64,000 nucleotides of DNA from Alicycliphilus denitrificans K601 (GTDB lineage: Bacteria; Pseudomonadota; Gammaproteobacteria; Burkholderiales; Burkholderiaceae_C). The notes under the pieces were generated by a model that was not told the origin of the DNA, did not search any database, and saw only the letters and a list, made by a program, of their open reading frames with translations. The stretch is from assembly GCF_000204645.1 (NCBI RefSeq), contig NC_015422.1, positions 3,365,001-3,429,000 on the forward strand, read 5' to 3'. Below, in pieces: positions 24,946 through 34,559 of the stretch. Numbering within the stretch: position 1 is the first letter of the stretch; every line of letters starts with the position of its first letter. Both the position numbers and the translations under genes were made by a program.

Positions 24946-26276
24946 GCCGCCTCCCCGCGCTTGATCTCGTGCTCGATCTCTTCCTGGATCTCGCCCCACT
25001 GCCGCAGGAACTGCCGCCTGCACAGCTCGAACAGCCCCAGCCCCGTGGCGAGCACGAAGCCAGCGCCGAACCAGCTCGCCACGCTGCGCGCGTCCAGCGT
25101 GGCGCCCAGGAACTCCAGCCGGGGCCCGAGCGCCGCGTTGAGCTGCAGGTGGTAGGTCATCTCGATCATCGCGGCCGCGCCCAGCACCGCCACCAGCGCC
25201 GTGCCGCCCAGCGCCAGGTACGCGCCGACGATGCCGCGCAGCTTGCCGTACCTGGCCAGCCGCAGGTTCATCATGATGAGGCTGGCGATGCCTCCGGGCG
25301 CATACATCACCATGAACAGGAACACCAGGCCCAGATACAGCAGCCAGGCCTTGGACAGCTCCGACAACAGCACCGAGGCCAGCACCAGCAGCACCGCCCC
25401 GATGATGGGCCCGAAGAAGAACGTGGCCCCGCCCAGGAAGGTGAACAGCAGGTAGCCGCCCGAGCGCACCACGCTCACGCTGTCGGCGCCGGTGACGATC
25501 TCGAAGTTGATGGCCGCCAGCGCCCCGCCGATGCCCGCGAAGAAGCCCGCGATGATGAAGGCGAAATAGCGCACGCGCTGCGTGTTGTAGCCGATGAACT
25601 CCACGCGCTCGGGGTTGTCGCGCACGGCGTTCAGGATGCGCCCGAGCGGCGTGCCGGTGAAGGCGTACATGGCCGCCGTGCACACGAAGCAGTACGCCGC
25701 GATCAGGTAGTACACCTGTATGGCCGGCCCGAAGGTGATGCCGAAGAAGGGCTGGCCGTACACCCGATCGGTGGTGATGCCGCCCTCGCCGCCGAAGAAC
25801 TCGGGGAACATCAGCGCCATCGAGGCCACCAGCTCGCCGATGCCCAGCGTGATCATGGCGAAGGTGGTGCCCGACTTCTTGGTGGTCACGAACCCCAGCA
25901 GCACGGCGAAGAACATGCCCGCGAGCCCCCCCACGAGCGGCATGAGCCACAGCGGAATGGGCAGCTGCCCCGCGCCGGCCATGTTGATGGCGTGCACCGT
26001 GATGAAGGAGCCCAGGCCCGTGTACACCGCATGGCCGAAGCTCAGCATGCCGCCCTGCCCCAGCAGGATGTTGTAGGACAGGCAGATGATGGTCGCGTAG
26101 CCGATCTGCGAGAGCATGGTCAGCGCCAGCCCGCTGGTGAACAGCCGGGGCGCGGCGATGAGCGCGATGGCGAACAGGCTCCAGATGACGATCCGGCCCA
26201 CGTTCAGGGGCTTGAAGCGGTAGTACCGGGTGGCGTCCGGCGCGGCGGCCGGGGAGAGGGAGGAAGTCGTTCGCAT
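24942..26276 (-). CDS. livM: LIV-type ABC transporter permease LivM
   Basis: 444 residues. About ten membrane segments; LSYNILLGQGGMLSFGHAVY is the family signature near residue 70 and NPERVEFIGYNTQRVRYFAF lies in the coupling region. It is longer than many LivM proteins because of a C-terminal extension with one additional membrane stretch and a charged tail (EEIEHEIKRGEAA). It starts four bases after the livH stop. Confidence 0.93.
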   Translation of the reverse strand: MRTTSSLSPAAAPDATRYYRFKPLNVGRIVIWSLFAIALIAAPRLFTSGLALTMLSQIGYATIICLSYNILLGQGGMLSFGHAVYTGLGSFITVHAINMAGAGQLPIPLWLMPLVGGLAGMFFAVLLGFVTTKKSGTTFAMITLGIGELVASMALMFPEFFGGEGGITTDRVYGQPFFGITFGPAIQVYYLIAAYCFVCTAAMYAFTGTPLGRILNAVRDNPERVEFIGYNTQRVRYFAFIIAGFFAGIGGALAAINFEIVTGADSVSVVRSGGYLLFTFLGGATFFFGPIIGAVLLVLASVLLSELSKAWLLYLGLVFLFMVMYAPGGIASLIMMNLRLARYGKLRGIVGAYLALGGTALVAVLGAAAMIEMTYHLQLNAALGPRLEFLGATLDARSVASWFGAGFVLATGLGLFELCRRQFLRQWGEIQEEIEHEIKRGEAA

Positions 26277-26280
26277 GGCT

Positions 26281-27234
26281 TCAGTCCTCCCGCGTGCCCA
26301 GCAGGCCCTTGGGGCGGAAGATCAGGATCAGGACGAGGAACAGGTACGGCAGGATGGGAGCCACCTGCGAGATGGTGAGCCTGAGCACCGGGTAGCCGAA
26401 GGTCTGCTCGGTGACCTGCACGCCCAAGCGTGTGAAGGCGTGCACGAGCGAATAGTCCAGCGCCACCGCGAAGGTCTGCACCAGCCCGATGAGCAGCGAG
26501 GCGAGGAACGCCCCCGCGAGCGACCCCATGCCGCCCACCACCACCACCACGAAGATGATCGAGCCCACCGAGGCGGCCATGGCCGGCTCCGTCACGTAGG
26601 TGTTGCCGCCGATCACCCCGGCCAGCCCGGCGAGCGCGCAGCCGCCGCCGAACACCAGCATGAACACGCGCGGCACGTTGTGGCCCAGCGCCTCCACCAT
26701 GTGCGGGTGCTTGAGCGCCGCCTGGATCACCAGGCCGATGCGCGTGCGCGTGAGCAGCAGCCACACCGACAGCAGCATGAGCACCGCCACCAGCATGATG
26801 AACGAGCGCGACTTGGGGAACTGCGTGCCGTACAGCGTGAACAGAGGCCCCTGGAGCTGCGCGGGCAGGCCATAGGGCACGGTGGAGCGGCCCCACACGA
26901 GCTGCACCACCTCCAGCACCAGGTACGACAGGCCGAAGGTGACCAGCAGCTCCGGCACGTGGCCGAACTTGTGCACCCGGCGCAGCGCGTAGCGCTCGAA
27001 CAGCGCCCCCAGCGCGCCGATGAGCAGCGGCGCGGCCACGAGCGCCGGCCAGAAGCCGATCACGCCCGAGAGGGTGTAGGCGAAGTACGCACCCAGCATG
27101 TAGAAGCTGGTGTGCGCAAAGTTGAGCACCCCCATCATGCTGAAGATCAGCGTCAGCCCCGAACTCAGCATGAACAGCAGCAGCCCGTAGCTGATGCCGT
27201 TCAGCAGCGAGATCACGAAAAACTCGAGATTCAT
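26281..27234 (-). CDS. livH: LIV-type ABC transporter permease LivH
   Basis: 317 residues with eight or nine membrane segments. NGISYGLLLFMLSSGLTLIF and GMGSLAGAFLASLLIGLVQT are typical for LivH. An intrinsic terminator between livK and livH probably lowers its expression relative to the binding protein. Confidence 0.94.
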   Translation of the reverse strand: MNLEFFVISLLNGISYGLLLFMLSSGLTLIFSMMGVLNFAHTSFYMLGAYFAYTLSGVIGFWPALVAAPLLIGALGALFERYALRRVHKFGHVPELLVTFGLSYLVLEVVQLVWGRSTVPYGLPAQLQGPLFTLYGTQFPKSRSFIMLVAVLMLLSVWLLLTRTRIGLVIQAALKHPHMVEALGHNVPRVFMLVFGGGCALAGLAGVIGGNTYVTEPAMAASVGSIIFVVVVVGGMGSLAGAFLASLLIGLVQTFAVALDYSLVHAFTRLGVQVTEQTFGYPVLRLTISQVAPILPYLFLVLILIFRPKGLLGTRED

Positions 27235-27255
27235 GGAAACGCTTCGTGGCAGGTG

Positions 27256-27282
27256 AAAAAAAGGCCCGAGGAGAATCGGGCC
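27256..27282 (-). terminator. Attenuating terminator between livK and livH
   Basis: On the minus strand GGCCCGA-TTCTCC-TCGGGCC is followed by T7. Placed inside the operon, it would let livK transcripts outnumber those of the membrane genes. Confidence 0.8.
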
Positions 27283-27307
27283 CCGAAGGTCTCACCAGGA
27301 GTAACGA

Positions 27308-28543
27308 TCAGGACGGCCGCTTCATCTGGCACGAGGTGGGCGTGCTCGCCACGTAGGGCTCGTAGTACTTGACGGGCACGAAGGTGTAGCCGGTGTTCTC
27401 CGCATCGACGGGGTACTTGCCGCCCGCCTTCTCCCAGCGCGTGACGAACAGGCCCTGCTGCAGCTGGTGATCGGTCTTGCGCATCTCCACCTCGCCGTTG
27501 AAGCTGTTGAACTTCATGCCTTCCATGACGGCGGCCACCTTCACGGGATCGGTGGACTTGGCCTTCACGAAGCCCGCGTCCAGCATGGCGAAGGCGTGGT
27601 ACACGGCGCCGGTGTACATGTCGTCGTTGAACTTCTTCTTGTACTCGCCCACGATGCGGCCGATGTCGCCCGGCAGGTTCAGGTGGCCGTACGAGACCAT
27701 GTACACGCGCCCCGCGGCGCCCGCGCCCATGGCCGTGGGGCTGCCCGTCACGCCGCCGTAGTAGGTGTAGAAGTTGACGTTGTTCAGGCCCGCATCGTTG
27801 GCGGCCTTGATGAGCAGCGCGAGGTCCGAGCCCCAGTTGCCCGTGATCACCGTGTCGGCGCCCGACTGCTTGATCTTGGCGATGTAGGGCGAGAAGTCGC
27901 GCACCTGTGCCAGCGGATGCAGGTCGTCGCCCACGATCTGCACGTCGGGGCGCTTGCGCTTGAGGTTCTCCTTGGCGTACTTGGAGACCTGGTGGCCGTG
28001 CGAGTAGTTCTGGTTGATCAGGTAGACCTTCTTGATCTCGGCGTGGTCCTTCATGAAGGTGGTCAGAGCCTCCATCTTCATCGAGGTGTCGGCATCCAGG
28101 CGGAAGTGCCAGTAGCTGCACTTGCTGTTGGTGAGGTCGGGGTCCACCGCGGCGTAGTTGAGGTAGACCACCTCCTTGCCGGGGTTGCGCGCGTTGTGCT
28201 TTTCCAGCGCATCCATGATGGCCAGCGCCGGGCCCGAGCCGTTGCCCTGCACCACGTAGCGCGCGCCCTGGTCCATGGCCGAGCGCAGCGCGCTGGTGGT
28301 CTCCTGCGGGCTGAGCTTGTTGTCGATGCCGATGATCTCGAACTTCACGCCCGAGGCGTTCTTCCTGTTGAACTCCTCGGAGATGAACTGGAAGCTCTTG
28401 AGCTGGTTCGTGCCCACCGCCGCCATCAGGCCCGACAGCGGGTCGAGCCAGGCGATCTTGACGGTTTCGCCTTTCTGGGCAAATGCGCCGCCAGCAGCCA
28501 CCAGCATTGCACTGACAGCTATTTTCTTGATAGTACGCCTCAT
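27308..28543 (-). CDS. livK: LIV-type ABC transporter substrate-binding protein
   Basis: 411-residue precursor. Signal peptide KKIAVSAMLVAAGGAFA. Family 5/6 periplasmic-binding fold with VKIAWLDPLSGLMAAVGTNQ, AMDQGARYVVQGNGSGPALA and VYLINQNYSHGHQVSKYAKE. It is of the subgroup in which ligands are often aromatic or alkanoic acids, and it lies next to an acyl-CoA ligase. AGAGGAGG precedes the ATG. First gene of the transporter operon. Confidence 0.93.
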   Translation of the reverse strand: MRRTIKKIAVSAMLVAAGGAFAQKGETVKIAWLDPLSGLMAAVGTNQLKSFQFISEEFNRKNASGVKFEIIGIDNKLSPQETTSALRSAMDQGARYVVQGNGSGPALAIMDALEKHNARNPGKEVVYLNYAAVDPDLTNSKCSYWHFRLDADTSMKMEALTTFMKDHAEIKKVYLINQNYSHGHQVSKYAKENLKRKRPDVQIVGDDLHPLAQVRDFSPYIAKIKQSGADTVITGNWGSDLALLIKAANDAGLNNVNFYTYYGGVTGSPTAMGAGAAGRVYMVSYGHLNLPGDIGRIVGEYKKKFNDDMYTGAVYHAFAMLDAGFVKAKSTDPVKVAAVMEGMKFNSFNGEVEMRKTDHQLQQGLFVTRWEKAGGKYPVDAENTGYTFVPVKYYEPYVASTPTSCQMKRPS

Positions 28544-28683
28544 GCCTTGCCTCCTCTATGAGAATGGATAGGCGGCAGCGTAAGGGCTGGCGACGAAAGC
28601 TTCTTCAGGGATAGCCCGTAGCCCCTATCGCGAATGCGACCGGCGCGCCCCCGAAGGCGGCGGCGCACCGGGCGCGTACGCGC

Positions 28684-30321
28684 TCACAGCCCCGGCAGCT
28701 TGTAGCCCGCCAGCTGCTCGCGCAGGCGGGTCTTGAGCATCTTGCCGGTGGCTCCCAGCGGGATCGCGTCCACGAACACCACGTCGTCCGGGATCTGCCA
28801 CTTGGCCGTCTTGCCCTCGTAGAAGGCGAGCAGCTCCTCGCGCGTGACCTCCGCGCCCGGGCGCCTGGCCACCACCACGATGGGGCGCTCGTCCCACTTG
28901 GGGTGCGGCATGCCGACGCAGGCGGCCATGGCCACGGCGGGGTGCGCCATGGCGATGTTCTCGATGTCGATGGAGCTGATCCATTCGCCGCCGGACTTGA
29001 TCACGTCCTTGCTGCGGTCGGTGATCTGCATGTAGCCGTCGGCGTCTATGGTGGCCACGTCGCCCGTGGGGAACCAGCCCACGCCGTGCTCGTCCTTGAC
29101 CAGCGGGCTCTCGCCCTTGTAGTAGCGCTCCAGGATCCAGGGGCCGCGCACCAGCAGGTCGCCATAGGCCTTGCCGTCCCAGGGCTGTTCCTTGCCGTCT
29201 GCGCCCACGATCTTCATCTCCACGCCATAGATGGCGCGCCCCTGCTTCTGCAGGATGTGCATCTGCTCGTCGCGGCCCATGCGCAGGTGCTTGTTCTTGA
29301 GCGTGCACAGCGTGCCCAGCGGGCTCATCTCGGTCATGCCCCAGGCGTGCAGCACCGAGACGCCGTAGCCGTCCTGGAAGGCCGTGATCATGGCCGGCGG
29401 GCAGGCCGATCCGCCGATCACCGTGCGGCCCAGCGTGCTGAACTTCAGGCCGGCCGCCTGCACGTGGTTGAGCAGCATCTGCCACACGGTGGGCACGCCC
29501 GCGGCGAAGGTCACGCCCTCGGCCTCGATGAGCTCGTAGACCGACTTGCCGTCAAGCGCCGGACCGGGGAACACCACCTTGCAGCCCGTGAGCGCGGCCG
29601 AGTACGGGATGCCCCAGGCGTTGACGTGGAACATGGGCACGACGGGCAGCACGCTGTCGCGCGCCGACAGGCACATCACGTCGGGCAGCGCCGCCGCGTA
29701 GGCGTGCAGCGTGGTGGAACGGTGGCTGTACAGCGCCGCCTTGGGGTTGCCCGTGGTGCCGCTGGTGTAGCACATGCTGGACGCGGAGTTCTCGTCGAAA
29801 GTGGGCCAGTCGTACTCGCCCGGCGCGCCGCCGATCCAGTCCTCGTAGCTCGTCAGGCCGGGAATACCCGAATCCGCGGGCAGCCGGTCGGCGTCGCACA
29901 GCGCCACCCATTTCTTCACCGTGGGGCACTTGGCGTGCACGGCCTGCACGATGGGCAGGAACGTCATGTCGAAGCACAGCACCTGGTCCTCGGCATGGTT
30001 CACGATCCAGGCGATCTGGTCCGGGTGCAGGCGCGGGTTCACGGTGTGCAGCACGCGGCCCGAGCCGGAGACGCCGAAGTACATCTCCATGTGGCGGTAG
30101 CCGTTCCAGGCCAGGGACGCCACGCGGTCGCTGAACTGCAGGCCCATGCCGTCGAGCACATTGGCCAGTTGGCGCGCGCGCCGCGCCAGGTCGCGGTAGG
30201 TGTAGCGGTGGATGTCCCCCTCCACCCTGCGCGACACGATCTCCCCGTCGCCATGGTTGCGCTCGGCGAACGTGATCAGCGTGGAGATCAGGAGAGGTTG
30301 GTTCTGCATCAAGCCCAGCAT
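28684..30321 (-). CDS. Medium/long-chain acyl-CoA ligase (AMP-forming)
   Basis: 545 residues of the ANL superfamily. P-loop [18 protein letters not shown] (about residue 185), [47 protein letters not shown] and the C-terminal catalytic Lys in [17 protein letters not shown]. It forms acyl-CoA from a carboxylic acid, ATP and CoA. The sequence is closest in feel to AlkK/FadD3-type medium-chain ligases. AAAGGAG seven bases upstream fixes the ATG at 30321. It precedes livK on the same strand by 140 bases, so acid uptake and activation look coupled. Confidence 0.93.
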   Translation of the reverse strand: MLGLMQNQPLLISTLITFAERNHGDGEIVSRRVEGDIHRYTYRDLARRARQLANVLDGMGLQFSDRVASLAWNGYRHMEMYFGVSGSGRVLHTVNPRLHPDQIAWIVNHAEDQVLCFDMTFLPIVQAVHAKCPTVKKWVALCDADRLPADSGIPGLTSYEDWIGGAPGEYDWPTFDENSASSMCYTSGTTGNPKAALYSHRSTTLHAYAAALPDVMCLSARDSVLPVVPMFHVNAWGIPYSAALTGCKVVFPGPALDGKSVYELIEAEGVTFAAGVPTVWQMLLNHVQAAGLKFSTLGRTVIGGSACPPAMITAFQDGYGVSVLHAWGMTEMSPLGTLCTLKNKHLRMGRDEQMHILQKQGRAIYGVEMKIVGADGKEQPWDGKAYGDLLVRGPWILERYYKGESPLVKDEHGVGWFPTGDVATIDADGYMQITDRSKDVIKSGGEWISSIDIENIAMAHPAVAMAACVGMPHPKWDERPIVVVARRPGAEVTREELLAFYEGKTAKWQIPDDVVFVDAIPLGATGKMLKTRLREQLAGYKLPGL

Positions 30322-30463
30322 GGGTGCTCCTTTATCTATTGGTGGACGTAAACCGCGCCATCGTAACGGTGATGAAACGCCTAGAACCAGCCGTTGCATC
30401 AGTGAAAACCCACTTTGCCGCATGCCGAGGCGGGGCATTGCAACGCAGGAGACAATCCACCAC

Positions 30464-31951
30464 ATGACTTCGCACCAGGCCCTCGCAGCCCCCGCGCAGG
30501 CGCCCCTGGTGGCCGGCTGGCGCAACGGCTTCGCCGCCCTGGGGCCCGCGTTCTTCACCGAGCTGCGCCCCACGCCCCTGCCCGCCCCCCACTGGGTGGG
30601 CGCGAGCGACGACGTGGCTGCGCTGCTGGGCCTGCCGGAGGGCTGGCAGCAGCGCGACGACGCGCTGCAGTCCTTCACCGGAAACGCCCTGCCGCCGGGC
30701 AGCCGGCCACTGGCCAGCGTCTACAGCGGCCACCAGTTCGGCGTGTGGGCCGGGCAGCTGGGCGACGGCCGCGCCATCCTCCTCGGCGAGGTGGAAACCC
30801 CGGCCCATGGCGGCCAGGAACTGCAGCTCAAGGGCTGCGGGCGCACACCCTATTCGCGGATGGGCGACGGGCGCGCCGTGCTGCGCTCGTCCATCCGCGA
30901 GTTCCTCTGCAGCGAGGCCATGCACGCGCTGGGCATCCCGACCACGCGCGCGCTGTGCGTCACCGGCTCGCCCGCGCCCGTGGCGCGCGAGGAGATCGAG
31001 ACGGCCGCCGTGGTCACGCGCGTGGCGCCCAGCTTCATCCGCTTCGGCCACTTCGAGCACTTCGCCGCGCGCGGCCAGCAGGCCGAGCTGCGCCGGCTGG
31101 CCGACTACGTGATCGACCGCTACTACCCCGAATGCCGCGACGGCGCCAACCCCTGCGCCGCGCTGCTGCGCGCCGTGAGCGAGCGCACCGCTGCCCTGAT
31201 GGCCCGGTGGCAGGCCGTGGGCTTCTGCCACGGCGTGATGAACACCGACAACATGAGCATCCTGGGGCTGACCATCGACTACGGGCCGTTCCAGTTCCTC
31301 GACGCCTTCGACCCCGGCCACATCTGCAACCACAGCGACGCGCAGGGCCGCTACGCCTTCGACCGCCAGCCCGGCGTGGCCTGGTGGAACCTGCTGTGCC
31401 TGGCGCAGGCGATGCTGCCGCTGATCGGCGAGGTGGAGACGGCCCGGGCCGCGCTCTCGACCTACGAGGGCGTGTTCGCCGCCGAATTCCTGCGGCGCAT
31501 GCGCGCCAAGCTCGGGCTGCAGCAGCCGCGCGAGGGCGACGGCGCGCTGGTCGACGCCCTGCTGCGCCTGCTGGCCGCGGGCCGCGTGGACTACACCATC
31601 TTCTGGCGCCGCCTGTCGCACGCCGTGGCCGCGGGCGACTTCGAACCCGTGCGCGACCTGTTCGCCGACCGCGCCGCCTTCGACGCCTGGTTGCTATCCT
31701 ATGAGGAGCTGCTGGCGCTTGAGGATCAAGCGCTAGTGGCCGATTTGATGCTCAATACCAATCCGGGCTTCGTGCTGCGCAACCACCTGGGCGAGCAGGC
31801 CATACGCGCCGCGAAACTCGGCGACTTTTCCGAACTCCAAACCCTGCAGAAGCTGCTGGCGCGGCCATTCGACGAGCATCCGGGGCACGAGGCCCATGCC
31901 GGCTTTCCGCCCGAGTGGGCGTCCACCATCTCCATCAGCTGCTCCTCATGA
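30464..31951 (+). CDS. selO: Protein adenylyltransferase SelO
   Basis: 495 residues (about 480 in Escherichia coli YdiU). Pseudokinase-fold signatures: [60 protein letters not shown] (metal-binding Asn and Asp) and the conserved end [13 protein letters not shown] with the redox Cys in place of selenocysteine. SelO transfers AMP to proteins under oxidative stress. Residues about 410-429 are encoded by an in-frame copy of the dispersed palindromic repeat. The ATG at 30464 follows AGGAG at a long spacing (12 bases). Its stop overlaps msrB. Confidence 0.95.
   Translation: MTSHQALAAPAQAPLVAGWRNGFAALGPAFFTELRPTPLPAPHWVGASDDVAALLGLPEGWQQRDDALQSFTGNALPPGSRPLASVYSGHQFGVWAGQLGDGRAILLGEVETPAHGGQELQLKGCGRTPYSRMGDGRAVLRSSIREFLCSEAMHALGIPTTRALCVTGSPAPVAREEIETAAVVTRVAPSFIRFGHFEHFAARGQQAELRRLADYVIDRYYPECRDGANPCAALLRAVSERTAALMARWQAVGFCHGVMNTDNMSILGLTIDYGPFQFLDAFDPGHICNHSDAQGRYAFDRQPGVAWWNLLCLAQAMLPLIGEVETARAALSTYEGVFAAEFLRRMRAKLGLQQPREGDGALVDALLRLLAAGRVDYTIFWRRLSHAVAAGDFEPVRDLFADRAAFDAWLLSYEELLALEDQALVADLMLNTNPGFVLRNHLGEQAIRAAKLGDFSELQTLQKLLARPFDEHPGHEAHAGFPPEWASTISISCSS
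31692..31751 (+). repeat. Dispersed palindromic repeat inside selO
   Basis: GAGCTGCTGGCGCTTGAGG, then ATCAAGCGCTAGTGGCC and GATTTGATGCTCAA follow the block order of the repeat family. It is in frame and codes for about 20 residues (around [18 protein letters not shown]). Codon use here is more AT-rich than in the rest of the gene. Confidence 0.65.
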
Positions 31952-32361
31952 CCTACCCCATCCAGAAAACCGACGCCGAATGGCAAGCCCTGCTGCGCGA
32001 GAAGGGCGCCGAGCCCGGCGCCTTCGAGGTCACGCGCCACGCCGCCACCGAGCGCCCCTTCACCGGCAAGTACGAAGGGCACTGGGCCGACGGCAGCTAC
32101 CGCTGCATCTGCTGCGGTGCCAAGCTGTTCGATTCGGAGACCAAGTTCGACGCGGGCTGCGGCTGGCCCAGCTTCTGGCGCGCCGTGCCCGGCGCCATCC
32201 GCGAGATCGAGGACCACAGCCACGGCATGCTGCGCACCGAGACCGTGTGTGCACAATGCGGTGCCCACCTGGGCCATGTGTTTCCCGACGGCCCGGGCCC
32301 CACGGGCCTGCGCTACTGCATGAATTCCGCCTCGCTCGACTTCGACCCCCCGGCGCCATGA
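31948..32361 (+). CDS. msrB: Peptide-methionine (R)-S-oxide reductase MsrB
   Basis: 137 residues. Two zinc-binding CxxC pairs (CICC and CAQC), [11 protein letters not shown] and the catalytic Cys in [11 protein letters not shown] at the C-terminus. It reduces methionine-R-sulfoxide in proteins. The ATG overlaps the selO stop by four bases, and its own stop overlaps yciB in the same way. The coupling with selO links protein AMPylation and repair after oxidation. Confidence 0.96.
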   Translation: MTYPIQKTDAEWQALLREKGAEPGAFEVTRHAATERPFTGKYEGHWADGSYRCICCGAKLFDSETKFDAGCGWPSFWRAVPGAIREIEDHSHGMLRTETVCAQCGAHLGHVFPDGPGPTGLRYCMNSASLDFDPPAP

Positions 32362-32915
32362 AACTGCTCATCGACTTCTTCCCCATCATCCTGTTCTTCG
32401 CCGCGTTCAAGGTCTGGGGCATCTACGTGGCCACGGGCGTGGCCATCGCCGCCACCGTGGCGCAGATCGCCTATATCCACGTCAGGCACGGCAAGGTCGA
32501 GCCCATGCAGTGGCTCAGCCTGGGGGTGATCGTGGTGTTCGGCGGCGCCACGCTGCTGGCGCACAGCGAGACCTTCATCAAGTGGAAGCCCACCGTGCTG
32601 TACTGGCTCATGGGCGGCACGCTGCTCGTCGGCCAACTGGTGTTCCGCAAGAACTTCATCCAGTCGCTCATGGGCAAGCAGATCGAGCTGCCCGCCCCCG
32701 TATGGCGCCAGCTCAACTGGGCCTGGACCACCTTCTTCGCCGCCATGGGCCTGCTCAACCTCTGGGTGGCCTACCGCTTCGACACCGACACCTGGGTGAA
32801 CTTCAAGCTTTTTGGCGGCCTGGGGCTGATGTTCGCCTTCGTCATCGCCCAGGCCCTGTTCCTGAGTCGCCACATGAAGGAAGGCGACGCCGCACCCGAG
32901 GACTCGCAACCATGA
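32358..32915 (+). CDS. yciB: Septation protein A / intracellular septation YciB
   Basis: 185 residues with five or six membrane segments ([20 protein letters not shown] at the N-terminus; [39 protein letters not shown]), all typical YciB/IspZ signatures. An inner membrane protein that affects cell elongation and division. Four-base overlaps with msrB and bolA. Confidence 0.95.
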   Translation: MKLLIDFFPIILFFAAFKVWGIYVATGVAIAATVAQIAYIHVRHGKVEPMQWLSLGVIVVFGGATLLAHSETFIKWKPTVLYWLMGGTLLVGQLVFRKNFIQSLMGKQIELPAPVWRQLNWAWTTFFAAMGLLNLWVAYRFDTDTWVNFKLFGGLGLMFAFVIAQALFLSRHMKEGDAAPEDSQP

Positions 32916-33190
32916 CCGCAACGACTCCCGTCTCCGTCACCGCCGAAGCCATGGCCGAGCGCCTGCGCGCTACGCTGGCCCCCACCCGGCTCGAAGTGCT
33001 GGACGAAAGCTGGCAGCACGAAGGGCATGCGGGCGCCAATGGCACGGGCTTCGGCACACACTTTCGCGTACGCATCGCGTCCCCCCTGTTCGCCGGAAAG
33101 CGCAAGGTGGCGCAGCACCGGCTTGTGTATGATGCGCTACAGATTTTCATCGACCATGGCGCGCACGCCATCGCCATTGAAACTCTCTGA
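32912..33190 (+). CDS. bolA: BolA family protein
   Basis: 92 residues with the BolA fold: [20 protein letters not shown] followed by [12 protein letters not shown]. BolA proteins pair with monothiol glutaredoxins and act in iron-sulfur homeostasis and stress morphology. The start overlaps the yciB stop by four bases. Confidence 0.95.
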   Translation: MTATTPVSVTAEAMAERLRATLAPTRLEVLDESWQHEGHAGANGTGFGTHFRVRIASPLFAGKRKVAQHRLVYDALQIFIDHGAHAIAIETL

Positions 33191-33256
33191 CACCGCCAGA
33201 CTCCAACGGCTTGCGTGCCAGTTGCCCGCAAACCCATTTCTATCCGTGGATTCCCA

Positions 33257-34042
33257 ATGAAGAAACAGCTTTTGTCCGGCCTCGTGGCCGCCGCCATGCT
33301 GGGCACGATGGCCTTGCCCGTCGCCGCGCAAAACATCGCCATCGTCAATGGCAAGGCCGTCCCCAAGGAGCGCGCCGAGGCCCTGAAGCAGCAGGTGGAG
33401 CGCGCCGGCCGTCCCGTCACCCCCGAGATGGAGAACCAGATCAAGGAAGAAGTGGTCGCCCGCGAGATCTTCATGCAGGAGGCGCAAAAGCGCGGCCTGG
33501 AAGGCACGGCCGACTACAAGACCCAGATGGAGCTGGCGCGCCAGACCATCCTGATCCGCGAGCTGTTCGTCGACTTCCAGAAGAACAACCCCGTGACCGA
33601 CGCCGAGATCCAGGCCGAGTACGACAAGTTCGTGGCCGCCAACGCCGGCAAGGAATACAAGGCCAGCCACATCCTGGTCGCCAAGGAGGACGAGGCCAAG
33701 TCCATCATCGCCTCGATCAAGAAGGGCGCGAAGTTCGAGGACATCGCCAAGAAGCAGTCCAAGGACCCCGGGTCCGGCGCCCGCGGCGGCGACCTGGACT
33801 GGGCCAACCCCGGCAGCTACGTGCCCGAGTTCACCGAGGCCCTGGTCAAGCTCGAAAAGGGCAAGATGACCCAGACCCCCGTGAAGAGCCAGTTCGGCTG
33901 GCACGTCATCCGCCTGGACGACGTGCGCGACGCCCAGCTGCCCAAGCTCGACGAGGTCAAGCCCCAGATCGCCCAGCAGCTGCAGCAGCAGAAGCTCGCC
34001 AAGTTCCAGGAAGACCTGCGCGCCAAGGCCAAGGTGGAGTGA
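33257..34042 (+). CDS. Periplasmic parvulin-type peptidyl-prolyl isomerase
   Basis: 261-residue precursor. Signal peptide LLSGLVAAAMLGTMALPVAA. N-terminal SurA/PrsA-like helical domain, then a parvulin domain from about residue 130 (YKASHILVAKEDEAKSIIAS; GGDLDWANPGSYVPEFTEAL; FGWHVIRLDDVR). It isomerises proline bonds in exported proteins. It follows bolA by 66 bases and ends in a strong terminator. Confidence 0.95.
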   Translation: MKKQLLSGLVAAAMLGTMALPVAAQNIAIVNGKAVPKERAEALKQQVERAGRPVTPEMENQIKEEVVAREIFMQEAQKRGLEGTADYKTQMELARQTILIRELFVDFQKNNPVTDAEIQAEYDKFVAANAGKEYKASHILVAKEDEAKSIIASIKKGAKFEDIAKKQSKDPGSGARGGDLDWANPGSYVPEFTEALVKLEKGKMTQTPVKSQFGWHVIRLDDVRDAQLPKLDEVKPQIAQQLQQQKLAKFQEDLRAKAKVE

Positions 34043-34070
34043 CCGCCGGGCCACGCGCCCCGCACGGCAG

Positions 34071-34096
34071 AACGCGGCCCCCGGCCGCGTTTTTTC
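34071..34096 (+). terminator. Terminator of the selO-ppiC operon
   Basis: AACGCGGCC and GGCCGCGTT around a CCC loop, then T6. It closes the five-gene operon. Confidence 0.85.
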
Positions 34097-34127
34097 ATTC
34101 AGGGCCGCAGCGGTCCGCGGCACTCAT

Positions 34128-34195
34128 CAAACCATAGCTGCCAGCGCTTGCCTGGCGGGTGCTGCGGCCATTTTTCCCTGATATCCGGCGCCGGG
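34128..34195 (+). repeat. Dispersed palindromic repeat, partial copy
   Basis: CATAGCTGCCAGCGCTTG, a diverged right stem, CGGCCATTTTTCCC. The left half matches the family perfectly, the right arm is changed. It lies between the terminator and the lapA-like gene. Confidence 0.5.
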
Positions 34196-34247
34196 CGCCC
34201 ACAGGGGGGCTCAGCCCGTAGAATCTCGCCCATCACCGGGGAGACAC

Positions 34248-34559
34248 ATGAAATACCTCCTGTGGCTGCTCAAGGCAGCCATTTTTTTCACTCTGTTCGC
34301 CTTCGCGCTGAACAACCAGCAGGACGCCACGGTGCACTTCTTCTTCGGCACCCGCTGGACGGCGCCGGCCGTGCTGATCGTGCTCTCGGCCTTCACGCTG
34401 GGCGTGGTCGTCGGCGTGCTGGGCATGGTGCCGCGCTGGTGGCGCCACCGCAGCGCCGCGCGCCGCGCCCAGGCCGCCGCGCAAGAGCCCTCCCCCGCCG
34501 CGCCGGCGCAGCCCCCGGCCGAGCCCACCATGCCCCAGACGCCCATCGATGGAATTTGA
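34248..34559 (+). CDS. lapA: LapA-domain membrane protein
   Basis: 103 residues. Two hydrophobic segments (LLWLLKAAIFFTLFAFAL and LIVLSAFTLGVVVGVLGMVP) around NNQQDATVHFFFG, the LapA (DUF1049) pattern. The C-terminus is Ala/Pro-rich. LapA acts with LapB in control of lipopolysaccharide synthesis. It overlaps lapB by 11 bases. Confidence 0.9.
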   Translation: MKYLLWLLKAAIFFTLFAFALNNQQDATVHFFFGTRWTAPAVLIVLSAFTLGVVVGVLGMVPRWWRHRSAARRAQAAAQEPSPAAPAQPPAEPTMPQTPIDGI

